NCBI GenBank assembly: GCA_900770265.1
Contig: CAAGJR010000049.1
Span: 1-5,499, forward strand
Origin: an uncultured Acidaminococcus sp.
GTDB lineage: Bacteria > Bacillota > Negativicutes > Acidaminococcales > Acidaminococcaceae
DNA: 5,499 nt
Direction: 5' to 3'
Shown: positions 1-5,499 of the stretch, piece after piece
How positions within the stretch are numbered: the stretch's first letter is position 1
How the letters are laid out: each line of letters starts with the position of its first letter
The notes under the pieces: model-generated
Seen by the model: the letters and a program-made list of their open reading frames with translations, nothing else
Told to the model about the DNA's origin: nothing
Database searches by the model: none
Position numbers and translations under genes: made by a program

Positions 1-585
1 CAGATCAAGAAAGACCTGCAGGTGCCCATCATCAGTGACGTGCACGAAACCTGGCAGGTGGAAAAAGCCGCCGAAGTGCTGGACATCATCCAGATCCCGG
101 CCTTCCTGTGCCGGCAGACCGACCTGCTGGTGGAAGCGGCCCACAGCGGGCGGGTGGTCAATGTGAAGAAGGGCCAGTTCCTGGCACCCTGGGACATGAA
201 GAACGTGATCCACAAGGTCACCGGCTCCGGCTGCAATCAGCTCATGCTCACCGAACGGGGCGTCAGCTTCGGCTACAACACCCTGGTGACCGATATGCGC
301 AGCCTGCCCATCATGCGGGAAATGGGATTCCCCGTGATCATGGATGTGACCCACAGCGTACAGATTCCCGGCGGCCAGGGCACGAAGAGCGGCGGCCAGA
401 GCAAGTTCGCTCCCCATATGGCACGGGCAGCCGCAGCCGTGGGCGTGGACGGACTGTTCCTGGAAGTCCACGACAATCCGGCGGAAGCCCTGTCCGACGG
501 GCCGAACATGATCGCCCTGGACAAGCTGGAACAGGTACTGGCCGACGCCAAAGCCATCGACGTCATCGGGCGCAGGGAGGCGTAA
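1..585 (+). CDS. kdsA: 3-deoxy-8-phosphooctulonate (Kdo-8-P) synthase, 5' end missing
   Basis: This enzyme condenses phosphoenolpyruvate with arabinose-5-phosphate in the cytoplasm to give Kdo-8-phosphate, a committed step towards the inner-core sugar of LPS. The reading frame is open from base 1 and gives 194 residues. By comparison with E. coli KdsA (about 284 residues), roughly the first 80 residues lie upstream, so the GTG at base 22 is an internal valine codon and not a start. Visible family motifs, numbered from the window edge, are SDVHE (12-16), PAFLCRQTDL (33-42), NVKKGQF (54-60), an ERG-FGY motif, DVTHSVQ with the conserved active-site histidine, LFLEVH with the conserved glutamate, and SDGPN with the conserved aspartate. 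The residue that separates metal-dependent (Cys) from metal-independent (Asn) enzymes is in the missing N-terminus, so the class cannot be told. The stop lies three bases before kdsD, whose product supplies its substrate. Confidence 0.96.
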   Translation, partial: QIKKDLQVPIISDVHETWQVEKAAEVLDIIQIPAFLCRQTDLLVEAAHSGRVVNVKKGQFLAPWDMKNVIHKVTGSGCNQLMLTERGVSFGYNTLVTDMRSLPIMREMGFPVIMDVTHSVQIPGGQGTKSGGQSKFAPHMARAAAAVGVDGLFLEVHDNPAEALSDGPNMIALDKLEQVLADAKAIDVIGRREA

Positions 586-588
586 GCC

Positions 589-1554
589 ATGTTCGAAAAA
601 GCCAAAGAAGCTCTGCAGATCGAAGCAGAATCCATTCTGGAACTGATTCCCCGTGTGGATGAACATTTCGGCCAGGCGCTGGACATGATCCTCCACTGCA
701 AAGGCCGGATCATCGTCACAGGCATGGGCAAAAGCGGCATCATCGCCCGCAAGATTGCAGCCACCCTGGCCAGCACCGGCACCCCGGCGTTCTTTCTCCA
801 TCCGGCGGAAGGCATCCACGGGGATCTGGGCATGGTCACGGAACACGATGTGGTCCTGGCCCTGTCCAACAGCGGAGAGACCGGCGAAGTGCTGAACATC
901 CTGCCCAGCGTGCGCCGCATCGGAGCCCGGGTCATCGCCATGGTGGGGAACCCGGAATCCACCCTGGCCAAGAACGCGGACATCGTGTTGAACGTGGGCG
1001 TGAAACGGGAAGCCTGCCCCCTGGGCCTGGCTCCCACCAGCAGTACCACGGCGGCCCTGGCCTACGGGGATGCCCTGGCCATGGAACTCTTGAGTGCCCG
1101 CAAGTTCACACCGGAAGAATTCGCCATCTTCCATCCCGGGGGCAGCCTGGGACGGAAGCTGCTGCTTACGGTGGATGATGTGATGCACAAAGGGGACGAG
1201 AATCCGACGGTGCCCTCCACGGTCAGCGTGAAGGATGCCCTGTTCGTCATCACCGACAAAGGCGTGGGTGCCGTTTCCGTGGTGGATAAGGACCATCACC
1301 TGGAAGGCCTGCTCACCGATGGGGATATCCGCCGGGGCATCGCCAAGGACCTGGATTGCCTGAACCGGCCTGTGGCCGAAATGATGACAAAGCATCCCAA
1401 GACCATCCAGGACCACAAGCTGGCGGCGGAAGCCCTGCATTTGATGGAATCCAACAAGCCCCGGCCCATTACGGTGCTGCCGGTGGTGGATAAGGAAGAC
1501 AAAGTGGTGGGGCTGCTGCACATCACGGATCTGGTCCATCAAGGAGTGGTATAA
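589..1554 (+). CDS. kdsD: Arabinose-5-phosphate isomerase (KdsD/KpsF/GutQ family)
   Basis: This enzyme converts ribulose-5-phosphate to arabinose-5-phosphate, the sugar substrate of KdsA. The protein has 321 residues, the usual length for the family (about 320-328). An SIS sugar-isomerase domain spans roughly residues 35-185 and two CBS domains follow (about 197-255 and 262-321), which in this family are thought to bind a regulatory ligand. The SIS motifs are GMGKSG (45-50), the SNSGE stretch (93-97), REACPLG (140-146) and the HPGG motif (182-185). Aligned by eye with E. coli KdsD, the four residues reported as catalytic (K59, E111, E152, H193) fall at K48, E100, E141 and H182, all present. 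The ATG is supported by AGGGAGG at 574-580, eight bases upstream and inside the end of kdsA. KpsF and GutQ have the same activity; the Kdo-gene neighbours favour the KdsD role. Confidence 0.96.
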   Translation: MFEKAKEALQIEAESILELIPRVDEHFGQALDMILHCKGRIIVTGMGKSGIIARKIAATLASTGTPAFFLHPAEGIHGDLGMVTEHDVVLALSNSGETGEVLNILPSVRRIGARVIAMVGNPESTLAKNADIVLNVGVKREACPLGLAPTSSTTAALAYGDALAMELLSARKFTPEEFAIFHPGGSLGRKLLLTVDDVMHKGDENPTVPSTVSVKDALFVITDKGVGAVSVVDKDHHLEGLLTDGDIRRGIAKDLDCLNRPVAEMMTKHPKTIQDHKLAAEALHLMESNKPRPITVLPVVDKEDKVVGLLHITDLVHQGVV

Positions 1555-2097
1555 ATGGTAACGGAACGACAACTGGCGAAGATCCGCCTGCTGGCCCTGG
1601 ATGTGGATGGGGTCATGACGGACGGGAGCATCATCATCGGCCAGGAAGGGGAACTGTGCAAGCATTTCGATGCCCGGGACGGCATGGGCATCAGCCTGGC
1701 CCTGCGCCACGGCATCCAGGTGGCTCTCATCACCGGACGCCACAGCGAAATCGTGCTCCATCGGGCCATGGAACTGGGCATCAGTTCCGTCTATGAAAAT
1801 GTAATCTACAAAGGAAAGACCCTGGAACAAGCTTCGAAAGAACTGGATGTACCCCTGGAGGAAACGGCCTTCATGGGGGACGACCTGAACGACCTGCCGG
1901 CCTTTGGCCGGGCGGCGGTGACGTTCGCTCCCGCCGATGCGGCTCCGGAAGTGCGGCAGCGGGCCATGCTGGTCTCCGAACACAACGGGGGCCGGGGGGC
2001 CGTGCGGGATGTGATCGAACGCATCCTGAAGGCCAAAGGCCTGTGGGACCAGATCGTGAAAGAGTACGAAGTCCAGGGGCAGGGAGATAAACAGTAA
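1555..2097 (+). CDS. kdsC: Kdo-8-phosphate phosphatase, HAD superfamily
   Basis: This phosphatase hydrolyses Kdo-8-phosphate to free Kdo and phosphate, after which Kdo is activated by KdsB (not in the window). The protein has 180 residues, close to E. coli KdsC (188), and is a compact, capless HAD enzyme that in this family works as a tetramer. HAD motif I is LDVDGVMTDG with the nucleophile D16 and acid/base D18. Motif II is ITGR with T60, motif III is probably K86, and motif IV is GDDLND with D109, D110 and D113. The C-terminal GGRGAVRD segment (145-152) is typical of KdsC, where this tail reaches the active site of the next subunit. The start codon directly abuts the kdsD stop with no intervening base. 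AAGGAG at 1541-1546 lies eight bases upstream, within the last codons of kdsD, so translation of the two genes is probably coupled. Confidence 0.96.
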   Translation: MVTERQLAKIRLLALDVDGVMTDGSIIIGQEGELCKHFDARDGMGISLALRHGIQVALITGRHSEIVLHRAMELGISSVYENVIYKGKTLEQASKELDVPLEETAFMGDDLNDLPAFGRAAVTFAPADAAPEVRQRAMLVSEHNGGRGAVRDVIERILKAKGLWDQIVKEYEVQGQGDKQ

Positions 2098-2966
2098 TGC
2101 TCTATGGATTTTTAAAAACCACAAGCTGGATCATTTCCCATCTGCCCTACAAATTCGTAGTGCGGCTGGGCAGGAATTGTGGTAAACTGTATTGGTATAT
2201 CGCCAAAAAACAGCGGATCCGGGCGGAACAGACCATCCAGGAACGGATGGGCGTATCCCCCCGGCAGGCCCGGGAAATCATCCATCGCCTGTTTTTGAAC
2301 CTGGGGATGACGGCCATGGAAATGTTCTACATGCCCGCCCTGAACAAGGATAATATCCGGGGTCTGGTCACGTTCGACCGGCCGGATATCCTGTGGGAAG
2401 CCCTGGCCAAGAAACATGGGGTGGTCATGCTGGCCTGCCATATGGACAACTGGGAATGGCTGGGGGCGGCCCTGGCCCTGAACGGTTTTCCCCTGAGCGC
2501 CGTGGAGAAACCCCAGCCCAATCCGGTGTACAGCGATTTCATGAACGAACTGCGCCGGGGCGTGGGCCAGGAAATCTTCGCCCGGGGGACGAACGAGATC
2601 CTGGGCTGTGCCCGGGCCATGAAGAAAGGCCGCATGCTGGGGCTCATCGCCGACCAGGACGGCGGCTATCACGGCATCTTCGTGCCGTTCTTCGGCAAGA
2701 TGGCCTCCACCCCGGAAGGGCCGGCTTATTTCGCCCGCAAGTTCAAGGCACCGGTGGTGCCCATCTTCATCGTGCGCAAGCCCAGCGGCTATGGCCATCA
2801 GGTCTTCGTGAAAGACCCGATCTACTATGAAGATACGGGCAACCGGGAAAAAGATGATTACCGGATTACCCTGAAAATGACCCAGGAAGTGGAAAAGATC
2901 ATCCGGCAGTATCCGGACAACTGGATCTGGTTCCAGCACCGCTGGAACACTCCCTGGAACGGTTAA
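2097..2966 (+). CDS. lpxL: Lipid A late acyltransferase (LpxL/HtrB-type)
   Basis: Members of this family transfer an acyl chain from acyl-ACP to the hydroxyl of a primary acyl chain on Kdo-lipid IVA at the cytoplasmic face of the inner membrane. The 289 residues start with a hydrophobic, aromatic and basic segment (about 1-36) like the N-terminal membrane anchor of LpxL. The catalytic H-X4-E motif is in ACHMDNWEW, with H115 and E120. Other family landmarks are IADQDGG (183-189, with the conserved DQ pair), the following VPFFG stretch (195-199), and a C-terminal WFQHRW (278-283) like the W-x-H-x-R ends of LpxL/LpxM. The start overlaps the kdsC stop (TAATG), with AGGGAG at 2081-2086. It could equally be called LpxM or another member of the family: acyl length and position cannot be read from sequence. 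Codons near the start are AT-rich compared with the rest and include a rare TTA. Confidence 0.87.
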   Translation: MLYGFLKTTSWIISHLPYKFVVRLGRNCGKLYWYIAKKQRIRAEQTIQERMGVSPRQAREIIHRLFLNLGMTAMEMFYMPALNKDNIRGLVTFDRPDILWEALAKKHGVVMLACHMDNWEWLGAALALNGFPLSAVEKPQPNPVYSDFMNELRRGVGQEIFARGTNEILGCARAMKKGRMLGLIADQDGGYHGIFVPFFGKMASTPEGPAYFARKFKAPVVPIFIVRKPSGYGHQVFVKDPIYYEDTGNREKDDYRITLKMTQEVEKIIRQYPDNWIWFQHRWNTPWNG

Positions 2967-2968
2967 AG

Positions 2969-2974
2969 AAAGGA
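2969..2974 (+). promoter_or_regulatory. Ribosome binding site of lptC
   Basis: AAAGGA sits seven bases before the ATG at 2982, in the 15-base gap that is the widest between any two genes here. It selects 2982 over an ATG at 2974, which touches the site and opens only a 14-codon frame. Confidence 0.7.
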
Positions 2975-2981
2975 TGCCTTC

Positions 2982-3536
2982 ATGCAAGTGCAAGCACACA
3001 AACGTACCATACTGGTGATCGTGGCCGCCGTGCTCCTGATGGGTGGCGTCATTGCCTGGCTGCTGAGCAGCAAGCCCACTACGGGCAAGGTGCAGGATAA
3101 TGGCAAGGACGTGCTCCAGGAAGTGAACGGGTCCACCATCCAGGAAACGAAAAATGGCAAGAAAGTCTGGGAGCTGACCGTCGAATCCATGCTCTATGAC
3201 AAGAAGACCCAGATCGACAAGCTGAAAGGCATCAAAGGGACCTTTTACCAGGATGACGGACGGAGCATGACCGTCACCGCCGATGAAGGGGAGGTCCATG
3301 TGGATACCAAGGACGTGATCCTTTCCGTGAACCCCCATGGCACCACCTCTGACGGCGGGGAAGCCAAAGCGGACAAGTTCACCTGGGTGAACAAAGACCA
3401 GACGGTGCTGGCCGAAGGCAATGTGTATCTGAAGAAGGGCGACACCGTGGCCACTTCGAAGAAGGCAACGTTCAACGTCGCGCTGGACCATGCCAAACTG
3501 GAACAGGATGCCAACGTACAGAAGGGAGAATTCTAA
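2982..3536 (+). CDS. lptC: LPS export protein LptC, membrane-anchored periplasmic subunit
   Basis: LptC receives LPS from the LptB2FG transporter at the inner membrane and hands it to LptA. The protein has 184 residues (E. coli LptC has 191). A single N-terminal membrane helix spans about residues 9-28, preceded by basic residues (K7, R8), which places the rest in the periplasm. The soluble part shows the family pattern of beta-strands: NGKKVWEL (58-65), where G59 aligns by eye with the conserved G56 of E. coli LptC, then a TADEGEVHVDTKD segment (98-110), and an OstA-like AEGNVYL strand (143-149). The related fold of LptC and LptA allows them to stack edge to edge. Short divergent proteins like this are hard to name alone; the identity rests on the anchor plus beta-domain and on lying just before lptA and lptB. 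Its stop overlaps the lptA start by one base. Confidence 0.9.
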   Translation: MQVQAHKRTILVIVAAVLLMGGVIAWLLSSKPTTGKVQDNGKDVLQEVNGSTIQETKNGKKVWELTVESMLYDKKTQIDKLKGIKGTFYQDDGRSMTVTADEGEVHVDTKDVILSVNPHGTTSDGGEAKADKFTWVNKDQTVLAEGNVYLKKGDTVATSKKATFNVALDHAKLEQDANVQKGEF

Positions 3537-4378
3537 TGCTGAAACTGAAGAAACTTGCAATGCTGGGAATCCTGGCAGGCCTTCTGTCCGTGACCACCGC
3601 CTGCTGGGCTGCGTCCTCCATTTCCGCCGATGCGGTGGAATACGATTTCAAGACCGGCCAGGCAGCGGCCGAAGGCAATGTGCAGATCCGTCATGACGAT
3701 GGTACCGCCAGCGCCAGTTCCGCCGATTACAACACGAAGACTGGGGAAGGCAAGCTGACCGGGTCCGTGGTGGCCGACCAGAAGGATGCCCATCTGACCA
3801 GCGGCACGCTGATCATCAAGAACAAGGGCAAGTTCCTGTCCGCTATCGGCAATGCGGTGCTGCGCAAAGCCGACAAGACCCTGCGGGCCGACCAGGTGGA
3901 TTACGATTCCGATGCCCAGTTCGCCCAGACCGTGGGGGATTGGGCCCAGCTGACCATGGATGACGGATCCAGCCTGGATTCCGCCAGCATGAAGTACAAC
4001 ATGCAGAGTGGCGTGGCCAATGCCGACGGCAACGTACGGCTGGTGAGCCCGCCCCGAAACCTGACGGCACGGGCCGACCGGGCCATCTACAATACGAAGG
4101 AAGCCGACGGGACCATCCGGCTCCTCGGTCATGCCACCGCCACCCAGAACGATGATACGGTCAGCGGCGATACCCTGACCATCACCGGTGCCGGCGGCAA
4201 AGTGGCCACGGCAGAAGGCGACGTGAAGATGGTGATTCTGCCCCAGCAGAGCCAGCCGGCACCGGAGGAAACGCCGGTGTTCAGCCTGGCCGGGCTGCCG
4301 GGTATTCCGGCCTTTGTGTACAAGTTCTATAACTGGCCCGGACAGGTGCTGTCCTACGGCCAGACTGAAGTAGGGTAA
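3536..4378 (+). CDS. lptA: LPS transport periplasmic protein LptA, enlarged OstA-repeat form
   Basis: LptA forms the periplasmic bridge that carries LPS from LptC to LptD in the outer membrane. The protein has 280 residues, against about 185 in E. coli. Residues 1-25 form a Sec signal peptide (basic LKLKK, hydrophobic core 7-19, likely cut after A25 or A26). Residues about 30-234 contain seven repeats of roughly 29-31 residues, each with an aromatic or aliphatic anchor (Y36, Y65, I94, Y123, Y154, Y185, I216) and a small-residue turn (G47, G76, G105, G134, G165, G198, G228), as in EGNVQI, DGNVRL and EGDVKM. This is the twisted beta-jellyroll pattern of OstA domains. A tail (235-280) starts rich in Gln, Pro and Glu and turns hydrophobic and aromatic near 248-267. 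The start (TAATG with the lptC stop) has AAGGGAG at 3522-3528. An LptD N-terminal fragment is unlikely because no barrel follows. Confidence 0.9.
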   Translation: MLKLKKLAMLGILAGLLSVTTACWAASSISADAVEYDFKTGQAAAEGNVQIRHDDGTASASSADYNTKTGEGKLTGSVVADQKDAHLTSGTLIIKNKGKFLSAIGNAVLRKADKTLRADQVDYDSDAQFAQTVGDWAQLTMDDGSSLDSASMKYNMQSGVANADGNVRLVSPPRNLTARADRAIYNTKEADGTIRLLGHATATQNDDTVSGDTLTITGAGGKVATAEGDVKMVILPQQSQPAPEETPVFSLAGLPGIPAFVYKFYNWPGQVLSYGQTEVG

Positions 4379-4383
4379 GGGAG
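4377..4383 (+). promoter_or_regulatory. Ribosome binding site of lptB (decides a GTG start)
   Basis: AAGGGAG overlaps the lptA stop codon and lies six bases before the GTG at 4390. No in-frame ATG is available upstream of the conserved N-terminus, so the site and the protein alignment both point to GTG as the start. Confidence 0.8.
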
Positions 4384-4389
4384 TCAAGA

Positions 4390-5109
4390 GTGAAGATACG
4401 CGCGGAGAAACTGGTAAAAGAATATGGCGGCCGGCGGGTCGTGAATGAAGTGAGCCTGGAAGTGGAACAGGGGACCATCGTGGGCCTCCTGGGTCCCAAC
4501 GGGGCCGGCAAGACCACGTCCTTCTACATGATCGTGGGGCTGGAGCATCCCGATACCGGCCATGTGTACCTGGACAACGAGGATGTGACGGATCTGCCCA
4601 TGTACAAGCGCGCCCTGAAGGGCATCGGCTACCTGCCCCAGGAAGCCTCCATCTTTCGAAAACTCACTGTGGAAGAGAACATCATGGCCATCCTGGAGCA
4701 GATCGAAAGCGACCATGCCAAACGGCAGCAGAAAATGGAAGACCTGATCCAGGAATTCCACATCGACCATATCCGCAAGAGCAAGGGCAGCGCCCTGTCC
4801 GGCGGCGAACGGCGCCGGGTGGAGATTGCCCGGGCCCTGGCCACCGACCCCGGTTTCATCCTGCTGGACGAACCCTTCGCCGGTATCGACCCCATTGCCG
4901 TGGCTGATATCCAGGTGATGGTGGCCCATCTGGCCAAGCGGGGTATCGGTGTACTCATCACCGACCATAACGTGCGGGAAACCCTGAGCATCGTGAACCG
5001 GGCGTACATTTTGAGCGCCGGCAAGATCCTGGTGGAAGGCACCAGCAAGCAGGTGGCAGAAGACCCTGTGGCCCGGAAGTTCTACCTGGGCGATAACTTT
5101 AGAATGTGA
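4390..5109 (+). CDS. lptB: LPS export ABC transporter ATP-binding protein LptB
   Basis: LptB is the cytoplasmic ATPase, working as a dimer, that powers extraction of LPS by the LptF/LptG permease. The 239 residues match the family length (E. coli 241). All ABC motifs are intact: A-loop Y12, Walker A GPNGAGKTT (35-43, K41), Q-loop Q84 in YLPQE, signature LSGGE (136-140), Walker B FILLDEP (156-162, catalytic E161) and switch H193 in ITDHN. The segment after the Q-loop, EASIFRKLTV, is typical of LptB and keeps the F-R pair (F89, R90) that contacts the permease coupling helices. The C-terminal YLGDNFRM (232-239) is the LptB-specific end, which separates it from the similar branched-chain amino acid ATPases LivF and LivG. 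It starts with GTG, 11 bases after the lptA stop, and is followed seven bases later by the permease gene, so partners are made from one message. Confidence 0.97.
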   Translation: MKIRAEKLVKEYGGRRVVNEVSLEVEQGTIVGLLGPNGAGKTTSFYMIVGLEHPDTGHVYLDNEDVTDLPMYKRALKGIGYLPQEASIFRKLTVEENIMAILEQIESDHAKRQQKMEDLIQEFHIDHIRKSKGSALSGGERRRVEIARALATDPGFILLDEPFAGIDPIAVADIQVMVAHLAKRGIGVLITDHNVRETLSIVNRAYILSAGKILVEGTSKQVAEDPVARKFYLGDNFRM

Positions 5110-5111
5110 GG
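5108..5111 (+). promoter_or_regulatory. Weak ribosome binding site of the LptF/G permease gene
   Basis: Only GAGG is present, overlapping the lptB stop and five bases before the ATG at 5117. It is the shortest and closest ribosome site in the window. The following codons are AT-rich, which may compensate by leaving the start unstructured, and read-through from lptB probably helps. Confidence 0.5.
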
Positions 5112-5116
5112 CTGCT

Positions 5117-5499
5117 ATGTCCATTTTAGATAAGTACATTTTAAAACAGATGCTGCAGCCCTTCTGCTTCGGGGTGGCTGCCTTTTCCACCATCTTCGTG
5201 GCCAGCTCCTTCCTGTTCCGGGTGACCCAGTACATCACCCAGTACGGGGCCAGCTACTGGTCTCTGTTCCGGCTGTTCCTGTGCCTGATGCCCGAAGTCA
5301 TCAACTACACGTTCCCCATGTCCATGCTGTTGGCGTCGCTGCTCACCATGGGTCAGCTGTCCGGCAACAGCGAGATCACGGCCATGCGCAGCGGCGGCCT
5401 GAGCTTCCGGCGCATTGCGGCCCCCATCTTGGCGGCCGGCTTCGTGATCAGCCTGTTCTCCGTGGTGTGGGCCGAAAAGGTGGTTCCGCCGGCCAAGAC
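5117..5499 (+). CDS. lptF: LptF/LptG-family LPS export permease, 3' end missing
   Basis: This is the membrane subunit that, with LptB, extracts LPS from the outer leaflet of the inner membrane. The frame is open from the ATG to the window edge, giving 127 residues of a protein usually about 350-400 long. The N-terminus MSILDKYILKQML is typical of YjgP/YjgQ proteins. Membrane helices are visible at about residues 16-35, 50-80 and 99-119. Between the second and third lies SGNSEITAMRSGG (82-94), the cytoplasmic coupling helix; E86 aligns by eye with the conserved LptB-contacting glutamate of LptF and LptG. The sequence ahead of the cut, AEKVVPPA, marks the start of the periplasmic part. Whether it is the F or the G paralogue, or the only copy, cannot be decided from this fragment. 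It lies seven bases after lptB, and two TTA codons fall in its first nine codons. Confidence 0.92.
   Translation, partial: MSILDKYILKQMLQPFCFGVAAFSTIFVASSFLFRVTQYITQYGASYWSLFRLFLCLMPEVINYTFPMSMLLASLLTMGQLSGNSEITAMRSGGLSFRRIAAPILAAGFVISLFSVVWAEKVVPPAK

Noticed and set aside
108..662. A 184-codon open frame on the + strand, shifted against kdsA
   Set aside because: It crosses the kdsA stop and the kdsD start and is rich in Arg, Gly, Pro and Ser, typical of an off-frame reading of GC-rich coding DNA.
273..1049. A 258-codon open frame on the - strand opposite kdsA and kdsD
   Set aside because: Both sense genes have conserved catalytic residues; the antisense product is low-complexity and rich in Arg, Ser and Met.
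2175..2205. A possible internal promoter in the AT-richer start of the acyltransferase gene (TTGTGG followed by TATAT)
   Set aside because: The spacing between the two boxes is only about 13 bases and neither is a good match, and the stretch codes for conserved membrane-anchor residues.
2967..2981. The widest gap between genes, examined for a terminator or promoter
   Set aside because: At 15 bases it holds only the lptC ribosome site; there is no inverted repeat or T-run.
2974..3018. A 14-codon frame (ATG at 2974) overlapping the start of lptC, considered as a leader peptide
   Set aside because: The ribosome site at 2969-2974 touches this ATG, leaving no spacing, while it is well placed for the lptC ATG at 2982.
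2112..3560. A 482-codon open frame on the - strand
   Set aside because: It lies antisense to the acyltransferase and lptC, both of which show clear family motifs. Its product is rich in His, Gly and Pro with no recognisable domain, as expected when G/C-ending codons suppress stops on the opposite strand.
3533..4387. A 284-codon open frame on the - strand opposite lptA
   Set aside because: It mirrors lptA almost end to end, and the + strand shows a signal peptide and regular repeats. The antisense frame is a by-product of GC-rich codon use.
4384..5238. A 284-codon open frame on the - strand opposite lptB
   Set aside because: lptB on the + strand has every ABC ATPase motif intact. The antisense product has no motif and no convincing ribosome site.

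Overview
This window is a dense, single-strand run of eight genes for making and exporting lipopolysaccharide (LPS). All read on the + strand and the DNA is visibly GC-rich, with codons mostly ending in C or G. The order is kdsA (5' end cut off), kdsD, kdsC, an LpxL/HtrB-type acyltransferase, lptC, lptA, lptB and an LptF/LptG-family permease (3' end cut off). The largest gap between genes is 15 bases and two neighbouring pairs overlap by one base. No stretch without a gene is long enough to hold a promoter or terminator, so this looks like the interior of one long transcription unit that extends past both ends.

Region by region: 1-2097 carries the Kdo branch. KdsD makes arabinose-5-phosphate, KdsA condenses it with phosphoenolpyruvate to Kdo-8-phosphate, and KdsC removes the phosphate to give Kdo. 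Bases 2097-2966 carry a late acyltransferase expected to add a secondary acyl chain to Kdo-bearing lipid A precursor. Bases 2982-5499 carry the transport branch. The cytoplasmic ATPase LptB drives an LptF/G permease that extracts LPS from the inner membrane and passes it through the anchored LptC to the periplasmic bridge LptA. The window therefore runs in pathway order from sugar synthesis through lipid A completion to export.

The organism makes LPS and so has an outer membrane. The layout differs from the enterobacterial one as I recall it (kdsD-kdsC-lptC-lptA-lptB followed by rpoN): kdsA sits directly upstream, an acyltransferase lies between kdsC and lptC, and a permease gene follows lptB. 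Strong AGGAG-type ribosome sites and this consolidated LPS cluster fit a diderm Firmicute of the Negativicutes (a GC-rich one, such as an Acidaminococcus relative). That is an inference from layout and style, not a proof.

I do not see a new type of system here. The most distinctive points are an enlarged LptA with seven visible beta-repeats and an unusual C-terminal tail, and the confinement of all three in-frame TTA leucine codons to the first nine codons of two membrane-associated genes.
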